Source of the DNA: Bradyrhizobium campsiandrae
Lineage (GTDB): Bacteria > Pseudomonadota > Alphaproteobacteria > Rhizobiales > Xanthobacteraceae
Assembly: GCF_014529705.1 (NCBI RefSeq)
Contig: NZ_JAANIH010000009.1
Coordinates: 62,001-126,000 of the forward strand
Reading direction: 5' to 3'
Length of the DNA stretch: 64,000 nucleotides
This document shows positions 54,284 through 63,150 of the stretch, in pieces. Made by a program: the position numbers and the translations under genes. Numbering within the stretch: position 1 is the stretch's first letter; the number at the start of each line of letters is the position of its first letter. A model generated the notes under the pieces. It ran no database searches. It saw nothing but the letters and a program-made list of their open reading frames with translations, and was not told the DNA's origin.

Positions 54284-54362
54284 GTCATCCCGGGAGGCGC
54301 GCAAGCACCAGACCCGGGATCTCGAGATTCCGGGTTCGCGCTAAGCGCGCCCCGGAATGACG
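54284..54362. repeat. Intergenic palindromic repeat, family 2 (copy after the caspase gene)
   Basis: A 79-bp element with near-complementary ends GTCATCCCGGG and CCCCGGAATGACG and internal CGAGATTCCGGG. It lies between the convergent caspase and MetE-like genes and may end or stabilise both transcripts. Confidence 0.75.
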
Positions 54363-54369
54363 CCCTATC

Positions 54370-55488
54370 TCAGTTGCCCCACACTTCCTTCGCGATCTCG
54401 ACCGCAAGGCTCAGCTTGGCCCATTGCTCTTCCTCGGAGAGGATGTTGCCCTCTTCGGTCGAGGCAAAGCCGCACTGGGGCGACAGCGCGAGCTGCTCCA
54501 GCGGGGCGAACTTGGAGGCTTCTTCCAGGCGACGCTTGATGTCGTCCTTCTTCTCGAGCTCGCCGAACTTCGAGGTAATGACGCCGACCACGACGACCTT
54601 GTTGCCCTTGGGCAGGAAGCGCAGCGGTTCGAAGCCGCCGGCGCGGTCAGAGTCGTATTCGAGGAAATAGCCGTCGTAATTGGTGCCGGCGAGCATGGTC
54701 TCAGCGACCGGTTCGTAGCCGCCCGAGGAAATCCAGGTCGAGCGGAAATTGCCGCGGCAGACATGCGTGGTCACCACCATGTCGGCAGGCTTCTCGGCCA
54801 GCGCGTAATTGATGATGCGCGCGTAGATCTGCTGCAGACCATCCGGATTGTCGCCGCGCTCGCGTGCCTTCTGCAATTCGTCGGGCGAGCAGAGATAGGC
54901 CCAGACCGTGTCGTCGAACTGCAGATAGCGGCAGCCGGCGTCGTAGAACGCCTTCACGGCCTTGCGGTAGGTCTTGCCGAGGTCCTCATAGAAGGCGTCG
55001 AGATCGGGATAGACGTCCTTGGAGATGGACTTGCGGCCGCCGCGGAAATGCAGCACCGCTGGCGAGGGGATCGTCATCTTGGCCGTGACGTGGGCCTGGT
55101 CGGCGACCTTCTTCAGGAAGCGGAAGTGCTCGAGCATCGGGTGATTGTCGGGGAAGTCGAGCTTATCGATCACCCGCACCGCGTCGTGACGGGTCTGCAC
55201 GCCCGTAAACTGGATGCCGGCGTCGGGATGAAACAGCTCGCAGCCGGTGAGCTTGGCCAGGAAGTCGAAATGCCACCAGGAGCGGCGGAATTCGCCGTCG
55301 GTCGCCAGCTTCAGGCCGACCGAGGCCTGCTTGTGCACGACCTTCTCGATTTCCATGTCCTCGATCTTGCGCAGATCGTCAGCCGAGATCTCGCCCGCCT
55401 CGAGCTTGGCGCGGGCTTCCTTGATCTTGGCGGGGCGCAGGAGGCTGCCAACCTCGTCGGCGCGGAAAGGGGCTTTGGTTCGCTGCAT
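54370..55488 (-). CDS. MetE C-terminal-domain-like methyltransferase (cobalamin-independent methionine synthase family)
   Basis: A 372-residue TIM-barrel protein equal to the catalytic C-terminal half of MetE, without the N-terminal duplicate. Substrate and metal features are RADEVGSLLRP at the start, LATDGEFRRSWWHFDF, LQFDDTVWAYL and the zinc ligands in TTHVCRGNFRS (His-x-Cys) and SPQCGFAS (Cys). Stand-alone MetE-C proteins can transfer methyl groups to homocysteine or related thiols from a non-folate or protein donor. Next to metK and ahcY a role in homocysteine methylation is attractive but unproven. Confidence 0.87.
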   Translation of the reverse strand: MQRTKAPFRADEVGSLLRPAKIKEARAKLEAGEISADDLRKIEDMEIEKVVHKQASVGLKLATDGEFRRSWWHFDFLAKLTGCELFHPDAGIQFTGVQTRHDAVRVIDKLDFPDNHPMLEHFRFLKKVADQAHVTAKMTIPSPAVLHFRGGRKSISKDVYPDLDAFYEDLGKTYRKAVKAFYDAGCRYLQFDDTVWAYLCSPDELQKARERGDNPDGLQQIYARIINYALAEKPADMVVTTHVCRGNFRSTWISSGGYEPVAETMLAGTNYDGYFLEYDSDRAGGFEPLRFLPKGNKVVVVGVITSKFGELEKKDDIKRRLEEASKFAPLEQLALSPQCGFASTEEGNILSEEEQWAKLSLAVEIAKEVWGN

Positions 55489-55531
55489 CTCTTTGTTTCT
55501 CCCGAAATTTCAGTCGACGCTCGTAGTACCC

Positions 55532-55555
55532 CCTCTCCCCGCAAGCGGGGAGAGG
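55532..55555. repeat. REP-like palindrome, family 3 (solo copy)
   Basis: CCTCTCCCC and GGGGAGAGG around GCAAGC form a perfect 9-bp inverted repeat in the 73 bp between livF and the MetE-like gene. The same core occurs at both ends of the element at 58972-59150. Confidence 0.8.
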
Positions 55556-55561
55556 CGAAGA

Positions 55562-56278
55562 TCAGTGGGCCGCCGCCCCTGCAACGCCGAGGTGGCGCTC
55601 CAGGACCGACGGGTCGGCTTTCAACGCGGCGCTCGGGGCGTCATGGACGATCGTTCCGCGCTCCAATATCACAACGCGGTCGGCAAGCCCGAGAATCTTT
55701 TGGGCATTCTGTTCGACGATGATCGAGCAGATGCCGCCGGCCCGGGTGATGGTCCCGATCGCCTTGAGAAGCTCCTCGACGATGATGGGGGCCAGCCCCT
55801 CGGTCGGCTCGTCCAGCAGCAGGACCTTCGGGTTGAGGGTCAGCGCACGGCCGATCGCCAGCATCTGCTGCTCGCCGCCGGAGAGCTGGTTGCCGAAGTT
55901 ACTCCGCCGCTCCTTCAGCCGCGGGAACATCTGGTAAACCTTCTCGACGGTCCAGGGACCGGGCTGCGCCACCGCGGTCATGTTCTCTTCCACCGTCAGC
56001 GAGCGGAAGATGTTGCGCTCCTGCGGTACCCAGCCGATGCCGGCCCGCGCCCGCTGGTCGGGCCGCAAGCTCGTGACATCGGTGCCGGCGAGCGTGACAG
56101 AGCCTGAGAAACGACGGGTGACGCCAACGATGGAGTTGATCAGCGTGGTCTTGCCGGTGCCGTTACGTCCCAGCAGCGCCAGCACCTGCCCCTCGGCGAG
56201 GTTCAGCGACATGTTCGGCAGCACCACCGCCTCGCCATAGCCGGCGCGAAGCTGGTCGATTGCGAGCAGGTCAGACAT
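55562..56278 (-). CDS. livF: Branched-chain amino acid-type ABC transporter ATPase LivF
   Basis: A 238-residue cytoplasmic ATPase. Walker A GRNGTGKTTLINS near 36, signature LSGGEQQMLAIGRAL near 136 and Walker B VLLLDEPTEGLAP near 155 are intact, and the tail is typical of LivF. It pairs with LivG to drive the LivH/LivM permease. It is the last gene of the operon and overlaps livG by 8 bp. The substrate is inferred only from family and may be amino acids, amides or small aromatic acids. Confidence 0.93.
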   Translation of the reverse strand: MSDLLAIDQLRAGYGEAVVLPNMSLNLAEGQVLALLGRNGTGKTTLINSIVGVTRRFSGSVTLAGTDVTSLRPDQRARAGIGWVPQERNIFRSLTVEENMTAVAQPGPWTVEKVYQMFPRLKERRSNFGNQLSGGEQQMLAIGRALTLNPKVLLLDEPTEGLAPIIVEELLKAIGTITRAGGICSIIVEQNAQKILGLADRVVILERGTIVHDAPSAALKADPSVLERHLGVAGAAAH

Positions 56279-57026
56279 TGACCGCCTCCTCGCCGAGATA
56301 GACCGCCTTCACCTGCGGATCGCGCGCGACTTGCTCGGGCGCGCCTTCCGTGAGCAGCGCGCCGGAGACCAGCACCGAGATGCGGTCGGCGAATGAGAAG
56401 ACGAGGTCCATGTCGTGCTCGATCAGCAGCACGGTGACGTCGCGCGGCAAGCTGCCGACAACCGCGAGAATGTCGTGGCGCTCGCTCTCCGGCACGCCGG
56501 CGGCGGGCTCGTCGAGCAGCAGCACGCGCGGTTTGGCGGCGATCGCGACCGCGATCTCGAGCAGTCGCTGCTTGCCATAAGGCAGTGTGACCGTCTGCTC
56601 GTTCATGGCGTCGAGCAGATGGAAGCGCGACAAGAGATCGGCGATTTCGCCGTTGACGTCGCTCCGCGTTCCCATCCGCCGCCACCAGTCGCCGCCATGG
56701 CCGAGACGCTCGGAGACGGCAAGACCGATGGTCTCGAGCGGGGTGAGATCCGGATAGAGCTGGTTGATCTGGAAGGTGCGCGACAGGCCGCGCAGTACGC
56801 GCTTGTGCACGGGCAGATCGGTGATGTCATGGCCTTCGAGCAGGATGCGGCCCGAGTTGGGCTTCAGCACGCCGGTGAGCTGGTTGATCACAGTGGTCTT
56901 GCCGGCGCCATTCGGACCGATCAACGCATGACGGGCGCCCTGCTCGATCTTCAGCGACAGATCGCGGGTCACGCGCAGTCCGCCAAACGTCTTTTCGAGG
57001 TTCTGGGTTTCGAGCGCAATGGTCAT
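56271..57026 (-). CDS. livG: Branched-chain amino acid-type ABC transporter ATPase LivG
   Basis: A 251-residue ATPase. Walker A GPNGAGKTTVINQL near 38, signature reading LPYGKQRLLEIAVAI near 146, Walker B VLLLDEPAAGVPESE near 168, and the LivG-type insert between Walker A and signature (HGGDWWRRMG). The ATG at 57026 overlaps the livM stop by four bases (ATGA). The longer reading to 57173 is rejected because it lies inside livM. Confidence 0.93.
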   Translation of the reverse strand: MTIALETQNLEKTFGGLRVTRDLSLKIEQGARHALIGPNGAGKTTVINQLTGVLKPNSGRILLEGHDITDLPVHKRVLRGLSRTFQINQLYPDLTPLETIGLAVSERLGHGGDWWRRMGTRSDVNGEIADLLSRFHLLDAMNEQTVTLPYGKQRLLEIAVAIAAKPRVLLLDEPAAGVPESERHDILAVVGSLPRDVTVLLIEHDMDLVFSFADRISVLVSGALLTEGAPEQVARDPQVKAVYLGEEAVNV

Positions 57027-58051
57027 GTGTCGCTCTCCGGCACTGATACAACCGCCTTGCGTCCCGCAATCTGCTTGATCAGCAGATTGGGCAGGAACAG
57101 CACGCCATAGTGCAGGCGCTGGCGGCCAACCAACACGATCACGACCAACACGAGGCCAATCCAGAACTGCCAATATTGCGGGGTGATGGTGGAGAACACC
57201 TCCTGGAGCATGCGGAAGATCACCGCGCCGATCAGCCCGCCATAGAGATAGCCTGTGCCGCCGATGACGAGCACCAGCATGAGGTCGGCCGAGCGATCGA
57301 AGGCGAACACGTCGAGCGAGGCGATCGCGGTGGTCTGGGTGAACAGCGCGCCTGCGATGCCGGCATAGAACGCAGCCAGCGTGTAGATCGCGATCAGACG
57401 GCGATTGACCGGAATTCCGATGGCTGCGGCCCGCAGCGGGTTGTTCTTGATCGCGCGCAGCGACAGGCCGAACGGCGAATGCACGATGCGACGCGCGAGG
57501 AGGAACAGCACAAACAGCACGGCCAGCGAATAGAAGAAGCCGGCCTTGCCGAACATGTCGAACGGGATCGCGCCGAGGATCGGCTGCATCTCGATGCCCT
57601 GCAGGCCGTCGGTGCCCCCGGTAACGTTGGAGAAGCGCTCGGCGAGCGCCTCCAGCAATAGCGCGATGCCGAGCGTCACCATCAGCCGGGTCAGGTCGAC
57701 GCCGCGGATCACCAGGAAGCTGGTGGCAAAGCCGAGCACCATCGCGGCGAGGCCCGCCGCGATCAGCGCCAGCACCGGCTCGTTGATGATGCCATGGAGC
57801 GCAAGAAGTCCCGCGGCATAGGCGCCGACCCCGAAGAAGGCGGCGTGGCCGAGCGAAACGATTCCGGCATAGCCGAGGATGAGATCGAGCGACATCGCAA
57901 ACAGCGCCAGCCGCAGGATGTCGGTCATGATCAGATAGCGCGAGGGAAACAGGAAGCCGCAGGCGAGCACAACGAGCCAGAAGGCGGCCTCGCCAAAGTG
58001 CCAGCGCGCCTGCCGCTGGGCGTGATGACCGACGTCGGAAGCAGCACTCAT
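57023..58051 (-). CDS. livM: Branched-chain amino acid-type ABC permease LivM
   Basis: A 342-residue inner-membrane permease with about nine helices and the family signatures LDLILGYAGIVSLGHAAFFGVG near 60-80 (in two pieces) and GIPVNRRLIAIYTLAAFYAG near 215, the EAA-like coupling region. The ATG at 58051 is chosen, and a TTG four codons earlier is possible. It starts 9 bp after livH. Confidence 0.92.
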   Translation of the reverse strand: MSAASDVGHHAQRQARWHFGEAAFWLVVLACGFLFPSRYLIMTDILRLALFAMSLDLILGYAGIVSLGHAAFFGVGAYAAGLLALHGIINEPVLALIAAGLAAMVLGFATSFLVIRGVDLTRLMVTLGIALLLEALAERFSNVTGGTDGLQGIEMQPILGAIPFDMFGKAGFFYSLAVLFVLFLLARRIVHSPFGLSLRAIKNNPLRAAAIGIPVNRRLIAIYTLAAFYAGIAGALFTQTTAIASLDVFAFDRSADLMLVLVIGGTGYLYGGLIGAVIFRMLQEVFSTITPQYWQFWIGLVLVVIVLVGRQRLHYGVLFLPNLLIKQIAGRKAVVSVPESDT

Positions 58052-58059
58052 CGGCAAAC

Positions 58060-58929
58060 TCAACGTGCGGCCGTGCGGCCGAACAGGCCGTTGGGGCGCC
58101 AGATCAGGATCACGATCATCATGGTGTAGATCACGAAGGGCCCCATCTTCGGTACGTAATATTTGCCGGCGACGTCGCCGATGCCGAGCAGGAGCGAGGC
58201 CAGGAACGGGCCGGTGATCGAGGACGAGCCGCCAACCGTGACCACGATCAGGAAGTAGATCATGAACTTCAGCGGGAAGTACGGATCGAGGCCGAGAATC
58301 TCGGCGCTGAGCGCCCCGCCGAGGCCGGCAAGCCCACAGCCAAAAGCAAAGGTGAACGCGAACACCTGCGGCACGTTGATGCCGAGGCCGCTCGCGGCGC
58401 GGGGATCATCGACCGCGGCACGCAGCCGACTGCCGAAGCGCGTCTTGGCCAGCACCATCTGCAGGCCGATGGTGAGCAGGCCACAGATGACAATGATCAT
58501 CAGGCGGTAGCGCCCGATGCCGACGCCGAACACGTCGAACTGGCCCTGCAGCGCGGCCGGCAGGTTGATGAAGACGCGCGAGGAGCCCTGGATATAATCC
58601 ACGGCCGCGACCGACATGAACGTCAATCCGATCGTGAACAGCACCTGGTCGAGATGACTGCGCGTGTAGAGATGGCGGTAGAGCGTGCGCTCGAGCACGA
58701 TGCCGATCGCCGCCGACGAGACGAAGGCGAGCGGCAGCGCGGCGAAGAATGGCCAGCCCATCCGGTTGACCAGCACCATGCAGACATAGCCGCCGGCCAT
58801 CGCGAATGCGCCGTGGGCGAGGTTGACGAAGTTCATCAGGCCGAGCGTGACCGCGAGCCCGCAAGCGAGCACGAACAGCAGCATGCCGTAGGCGACGCCA
58901 TCGAACAGGTTGGTGAGGATTGAGGTCAT
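58060..58929 (-). CDS. livH: Branched-chain amino acid-type ABC permease LivH
   Basis: A 289-residue permease with about eight helices. GLMNFVNLAHGAFAMAGGYV near residue 32 and the coupling motif RAAVDDPRAASGLGINV near 175 are typical of LivH. The ATG at 58929 (MTSILTNLFDGVAYGM) is at the first helix. The longer reading to 59049 runs into a repeat element and is rejected. It lies 245 bp downstream of the binding-protein gene, the only large gap in the operon. Confidence 0.92.
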   Translation of the reverse strand: MTSILTNLFDGVAYGMLLFVLACGLAVTLGLMNFVNLAHGAFAMAGGYVCMVLVNRMGWPFFAALPLAFVSSAAIGIVLERTLYRHLYTRSHLDQVLFTIGLTFMSVAAVDYIQGSSRVFINLPAALQGQFDVFGVGIGRYRLMIIVICGLLTIGLQMVLAKTRFGSRLRAAVDDPRAASGLGINVPQVFAFTFAFGCGLAGLGGALSAEILGLDPYFPLKFMIYFLIVVTVGGSSSITGPFLASLLLGIGDVAGKYYVPKMGPFVIYTMMIVILIWRPNGLFGRTAAR

Positions 58930-58971
58930 CTGGACTCGGAGGTCTTCAAGTGTGTCCAAGGGCCGTGCTGC

Positions 58972-59150
58972 GCTCCCTCTCCCGCTTGCGGGAGAGGGCT
59001 GGGGAGAGGGTGTCTCGACAACGCAGGCTCCCGAGGAGAGAGCCCTCACCCGGCGCTCTGCAATAGCCGAGGCTTCGCCTCGGCGTCTCTTGAAGCACCG
59101 GCCGCCGGAGGCGGCCTACGCTTTCCCGCAAGCGGGAGAGGTAAGAGAGC
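58972..59150. repeat. Structured 179-bp repeat element inside the liv operon
   Basis: The ends are inverted copies of each other (CCTCTCCCGCTTGCGGGA on the left, its complement TCCCGCAAGCGGGAGAGG-like sequence on the right), and each is itself a palindrome. Between them lie two further perfect hairpins, CCGAGGC-TTC-GCCTCGG (59067-59083) and GGCCGCC-GGA-GGCGGCC (59100-59116). The arrangement is MITE-like. No reading frame is convincing. It lies between the binding-protein gene and livH. Confidence 0.8.
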
Positions 59151-59158
59151 CCCGGGAT

Positions 59159-59176
59159 GACGCGCTTCCGCGCGTC
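59159..59176 (-). other. Stem-loop at the 3' end of the binding-protein gene
   Basis: GACGCGC and GCGCGTC around a four-base loop form a perfect 7-bp stem that overlaps the stop codon of the substrate-binding protein gene. The flank CCCGGGATGAC resembles the family 2 palindromes. It may protect the mRNA 3' end. Confidence 0.55.
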
Positions 59177-60353
59177 ACTTCTTGGTCTTGCCGAGATCCT
59201 TGACGGCTTCGAAGGTCTGGAACTCGACATTGTAGAGCTCACCGTTGGTCTTCTCGACCTTGCGGATATAGACGTTCTGGACGATGTCACGCGTCTCCGG
59301 ATCGATCGAGATCGGACCGCGCGGGCTCTCCCACTTCTGCCCCTTCATGGCCTCGACCAGCTTGGTGCCGTCGGTATCGCCATTGGTCTTCTTCAGGGCT
59401 TCGTAGATCAGGTGGATGCCGTCATAGCCGCTCACCGCCATGAAGCCGGGGCGCGTGCCGAATGCCTTCTGATAGGCGGCGACAAAATCCTTGTTCATCT
59501 GCGAGGGATGCGCCGCCGAGTAGATATGAGCGGTCACGGTGCCGAGCACGGCATCGCCCATGTTGTTGAGGAGGTCGTCGTCGGTGACGTCGCCCGGTCC
59601 GATCACCTTGATGCCGGCTTTGTCGAGGCCGCGTTCGGCATATTGCTTCATGAAATTGCCGCCCTGGCCCGCCGGCACGAACACGAAGATCGCGTCGGGC
59701 TTTGCATCCTTCATGCGCTGCAGGAACGGCGCGAAGTCGGGGTTGGCGAGCGGCGTCTTGACCTCTTCGACCACCTCGCCGCCGCCGGCGGTGAAGTGCT
59801 CCTTGAAGAAGTTCAGCGCATCATTGCCCGGCGCGTAGTCCGAGGTCAGCGTCGCCACCTTCTTGATGCCATTCTTCACCGCCCAGTCACCGATGATGGT
59901 CGAAGACTGCGCCAGCGTGAAGCTGGTCCGCACGATATAGGGCGAGCGCTCGGTGATGATGGAGGTGCCTGCCGCCATCACGACCTCAGGAATCTTGGCC
60001 TGCGTCGCGAGCGGCGCGGCCGCGAGCGCTGCCGGCGTCACGCCGAAGCCACCGATGAAATTGACCTTGTCGTTGACGATCAGCTCCTGCGCCGCGGTCT
60101 TGGTCTTGTCGGGGATCGCCGCATCGTCCTTGACGATGATCTCGATCTTCTTGCCGGCGACGGTATCGCCCTTCTGCTGCATATAGAGCTTGATCGCGTT
60201 CTCGATCTGCTTGCCGGTCGAAGCCTGGCCGCCGGTCATCGGCAGGATCAGGCCGACCTTGACGGTGTCTTCCGCCTTGGCTGGCACAACAGCCGCCAGG
60301 CCGGTGATGGCGGCAAATGCGGCCGCGCGAGAAAACTGTTTGCGTTCGAACAT
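59175..60353 (-). CDS. Periplasmic substrate-binding protein of the Liv-type ABC transporter
   Basis: A 392-residue precursor with a signal peptide (MFERKQFSRAAAFAAITGLA, then AVVPAKAE) and a type I periplasmic-binding fold: VKVGLILPMTGGQASTGKQI, KIEIIVKDDAAIPDKT, AAGTSIITERSPYIVRTSFT and SGYDGIHLIYEALKKT. The ATG at 60353 sets the signal peptide. It is the first gene of the operon SBP-livH-livM-livG-livF. The pocket residues do not allow the ligand to be named. Confidence 0.9.
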   Translation of the reverse strand: MFERKQFSRAAAFAAITGLAAVVPAKAEDTVKVGLILPMTGGQASTGKQIENAIKLYMQQKGDTVAGKKIEIIVKDDAAIPDKTKTAAQELIVNDKVNFIGGFGVTPAALAAAPLATQAKIPEVVMAAGTSIITERSPYIVRTSFTLAQSSTIIGDWAVKNGIKKVATLTSDYAPGNDALNFFKEHFTAGGGEVVEEVKTPLANPDFAPFLQRMKDAKPDAIFVFVPAGQGGNFMKQYAERGLDKAGIKVIGPGDVTDDDLLNNMGDAVLGTVTAHIYSAAHPSQMNKDFVAAYQKAFGTRPGFMAVSGYDGIHLIYEALKKTNGDTDGTKLVEAMKGQKWESPRGPISIDPETRDIVQNVYIRKVEKTNGELYNVEFQTFEAVKDLGKTKK

Positions 60354-60588
60354 CAGATGTCCCTCCCCTTCATTCCTGACCTCTTGTGCGCTGGACCGAG
60401 TGCCCGGTCCTTGCCTCACTTTAACCCACGCACGAGCGATGTCGCACGTCACATGGCGTCGTTCGCGCCCTCATTGTCAATCGGACGTTCGGCGACGATT
60501 CGGCGCAAGCCGAGCGTTCCGATTGCTGACGACAGACAGCGACGCCGCGGTTACGCCCAGGTAACCCGCGCACCGCGAACTCGGCTGC

Positions 60589-60621
60589 GTCCATTTGGAC
60601 GATTGTACAAATGAAATGGAC
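60589..60621. promoter_or_regulatory. Nested inverted repeats, possible operator for the liv operon
   Basis: GTCCATTTG (60589-60597) can pair with CAAATG (60608-60613) or with AAATGGAC (60614-60621), and the centre contains the 8-bp palindrome TTGTACAA (60603-60610). It lies about 240 bp upstream of the binding-protein start. GntR-type regulators bind palindromes of this general kind, which is only a suggestion here. Confidence 0.4.
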
Positions 60622-60767
60622 CTGTCAACGAAAAAGCCCCGGCCCGCCAAGCCAGATTGCCGCGAGCGGACACCGGCATTCTAGGTAGGCGACTGCACGC
60701 TTGGATGGAGAATTTCGTCTTTCATTTGCAGAATTCCGACATTGAAGGCCAGGATGAGCGCGGAATT

Positions 60768-60785
60768 TTGGTATTTTGATACCAA
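60768..60785. promoter_or_regulatory. AT-rich palindrome upstream of the lipoprotein gene
   Basis: TTGGTATTTTGATACCAA has perfect 7-bp arms around TTTG and lies 92 bp before the lipoprotein start within an AT-rich stretch. It could be an operator or a small RNA hairpin. No T-tract follows. Confidence 0.4.
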
Positions 60786-60877
60786 TCTCGAATAAGCCAA
60801 TTTTACCTTGTTGAAGGCTAACGTTCCTGACCGCTGGTTATCCGGCGTCCGACCACTCCGACTCCGGCGCCCGCAAG

Positions 60878-61162
60878 ATGTCCATGCGTTTCCGTTCTCT
60901 CCTGACCCTCCTCGCACTCGCCGCGGGGCTGGCCGGCTGCGGCACGGTCAACGAAAAGCTCTCGGCTGGCATGGGAGACTACGTGCCGCAATGGGCTGGC
61001 GGTCTGCCGGCGGACGCGCCGCCCCGACCGGGCACCCCGCAATACGACGCCTACATGAAGGAGCGCGAGCGCAAGCGGCTGATGCCCGCCGCGGATCGCG
61101 AGAAGGAAGAGCAGGCGCAGAAGCGCGCGAGCGGGCTGACCTCAGGCGAGGCGGTGCGCTAA
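60878..61162 (+). CDS. Small lipoprotein
   Basis: A 94-residue precursor with a lipoprotein signal peptide ([20 protein letters not shown], lipobox LAGC, cysteine near residue 21). The mature part is short, proline-rich ([20 protein letters not shown]) and then charged and helical ([20 protein letters not shown]). Family unknown. A second ATG (MRFRS) lies two codons in. Its 3' end overlaps the convergent purU gene by four bases. Confidence 0.82.
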   Translation: MSMRFRSLLTLLALAAGLAGCGTVNEKLSAGMGDYVPQWAGGLPADAPPRPGTPQYDAYMKERERKRLMPAADREKEEQAQKRASGLTSGEAVR

Positions 61163-62022
61163 TCCACAAACACCACGGTCTTGCGGCCGTTGAGGATGAC
61201 GCGGTCGTCGAGGTGATAGCGGATCGCGCGCGCCAGCACGCGGCGCTCGATGTCGCGGCCCTTGCGCACCAGATCTTCCGGAGTGTCGCGATGGCTGATG
61301 CGTTCGACGTCCTGGTCGATGATCGGCCCCTCGTCGAGATCACGCGTCACATAGTGAGCGGTGGCGCCGATCAGCTTGACGCCGCGCTCGTGGGCCTGGT
61401 GATAGGGTTTGGCGCCCTTGAAGCCCGGCAGGAACGAATGGTGGATGTTGATGCAGCGGCCGGACAGCTTTCCCGACAGATCATCCGACAGGATCTGCAT
61501 GTAGCGGGCGAGCACGACGAGATCGGTCCTGGTTTCGGCGACGAGATCGAGGATCTGCGCCTCCTGTTCGCGCTTGGTTTCCTTGGTCACAGGCAGATAG
61601 TGGAACGGGATGCCGCCGAAATCGAGCCCGGCATAGACCTCGCGCGGATGGTTGGAGACGATCGCGGCCAGCGTCATCGGCAACTCGCCGGTACGCCAGC
61701 GATAGAGGATGTCGACCAGGCAGTGGTCGGATTTCGACACCAGCAGCATCACCTTGCGATGTGCGGCGCGGTCGCGCATCTGCCACTCCATGCCGAAGCG
61801 CTCGGCGATCGCGGCAAAGCCGGTCTGAAGCGCACTCAACTCCACGGCGAGATCGGCCGCGGTGAATACGACGCGCATGAAGAATTTCTTGGTCTCGACG
61901 TCGTCGAACTGCTGGGCGTCGAGAATGTTCTGTCCGGAATTCGCCAGAAAGGTCGACACCGCCGAGACGATGCCGGGACGATCGGGACAGGACAGGGTCA
62001 GAACGTATTGATGGTCGGGCAT
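61159..62022 (-). CDS. purU: Formyltetrahydrofolate deformylase
   Basis: A 287-residue enzyme hydrolysing 10-formyl-THF to formate and THF. An N-terminal ACT domain ([20 protein letters not shown]) senses methionine/glycine in known enzymes and is followed by the formyltransferase fold with [13 protein letters not shown], the catalytic-type [20 protein letters not shown] and [19 protein letters not shown]. Full length. The ATG at 62022 begins the ACT domain. It balances one-carbon pools and relates loosely to the methyl-cycle genes near 50 kb. Confidence 0.95.
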   Translation of the reverse strand: MPDHQYVLTLSCPDRPGIVSAVSTFLANSGQNILDAQQFDDVETKKFFMRVVFTAADLAVELSALQTGFAAIAERFGMEWQMRDRAAHRKVMLLVSKSDHCLVDILYRWRTGELPMTLAAIVSNHPREVYAGLDFGGIPFHYLPVTKETKREQEAQILDLVAETRTDLVVLARYMQILSDDLSGKLSGRCINIHHSFLPGFKGAKPYHQAHERGVKLIGATAHYVTRDLDEGPIIDQDVERISHRDTPEDLVRKGRDIERRVLARAIRYHLDDRVILNGRKTVVFVD

Positions 62023-62184
62023 GGCTCTCGAAGAGATGGCTCTTGATGAAGGTTTGTGCAGCGGTGCGCGGAACAAGCCGCGATTTGCGTCCTGCTCTAG
62101 CACCGAGGCGACCCTTGCGCCAATCCCGACGACGGAGTCAGGATGAATGGACAATTGCGATTTTCGACTGACCGGAGCACGCCC

Positions 62185-63027
62185 ATGGCCGACCGTTTGA
62201 ACGGCACCCGCATCCTGATCCTGGAAACCCGCGAGGAGGCGCAGTTCTCGAAGCTCCTGGCCGAGCAAGGCGCCGAAGTGGTGCAATGCCCGATGTTCAC
62301 CATCCAGGACGCGCCGGACCCTGCCCCGGTCGAAGCCTGGATCCGCCGCGCCATCGACAAGCCATTCGACGACCTCGTGCTGATGACCGGCGAAGGCCTG
62401 CGGCGGATCATGAAGCTCGCGCGCGCCCGGGGGCTCGACCAGGCCCTGGTCGCCGCGCTGGCCAAATCGCGAAAATTCACGCGCGGACCAAAGCCCGGCA
62501 AGGCACTGCGCGAAATCGCTCTGGAGGCGCAGCAGACCACGGAGAAGCCGACCACCGAGGGCGTGATCGAGATGCTAGGCAAGCTCGACCTCGGGGGGCA
62601 TCGCCTCGGCCTCCAACTTTATCCGGACAAGGATCACAGCGGCCTGACCGGCGCGCTATCAGCGCAAGGCGCCGAGGTCGATACCGTGCTGCCTTATGCC
62701 TATGACGCGAAGGCCGCGGACGCCAGCATCGTCGCCGCCATCGACGACATGGCGGAGGGGCGGATCGATTCGATTGCGCTGACGAATCTCGGCCAGGTCC
62801 GCCGGCTCATCGAGGCGGCCAAGGCGCATGGCAGCGAGGAGAAGCTGCGCGCGGGTTTTGAGCAGACACTGATCGCCTCGGTCGGACCGGCTGTCTCCGG
62901 CGAACTTGCCGCGCATGGCTTGCGTACCGACGTGTCGCCCGCCGATGAAGCCTTCTTCATGCGTCCCCTGATCTCGGCCATGGCCGCCGCACTTGCGGAA
63001 CGGAAGTCGAGAGCTGCAGCGAGCTAA
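62185..63027 (+). CDS. Uroporphyrinogen-III synthase-like protein (HemD family)
   Basis: A 280-residue two-domain protein. The N-terminal [46 protein letters not shown] and the C-terminal [18 protein letters not shown] and [20 protein letters not shown] match the HemD fold, which closes the linear hydroxymethylbilane to uroporphyrinogen III for haem and cobalamin. Some homologues are regulatory, and a second true hemD could be elsewhere. The ATG at 62185 opens the first domain. Confidence 0.85.
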   Translation: MADRLNGTRILILETREEAQFSKLLAEQGAEVVQCPMFTIQDAPDPAPVEAWIRRAIDKPFDDLVLMTGEGLRRIMKLARARGLDQALVAALAKSRKFTRGPKPGKALREIALEAQQTTEKPTTEGVIEMLGKLDLGGHRLGLQLYPDKDHSGLTGALSAQGAEVDTVLPYAYDAKAADASIVAAIDDMAEGRIDSIALTNLGQVRRLIEAAKAHGSEEKLRAGFEQTLIASVGPAVSGELAAHGLRTDVSPADEAFFMRPLISAMAAALAERKSRAAAS

Positions 63028-63150
63028 GAACCCGGCGCAGGGGCGGCCCGCAGCGCATGCGATTGACACGAGCATCGCCCGCGCTAGTTTGCCCGGCAGC
63101 AAGAAGAAACAGAACAGGCAGGGAATCGCCGTGACACGCGTCCTCGCGTT

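Larger units (their letters stand above)
60354..60877. other. 524-bp intergenic region between the binding-protein gene and the lipoprotein gene
   Basis: Divergent promoter region without a supported gene. The left part holds the 5' leader of the binding-protein gene. The middle (60589-60621) has nested inverted repeats. The right part (about 60700-60835) is clearly more AT-rich than the rest of the window and includes a hairpin at 60768-60785. A minus-strand frame at 60681-60917 was considered and not accepted. Confidence 0.7.

Noticed and set aside
60681..60917. Minus-strand 78-codon frame in the AT-rich gap
   Set aside because: It begins inside the lipoprotein gene, has no recognised family and its second half simply follows AT-rich sequence. 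Kept as an oddity only.
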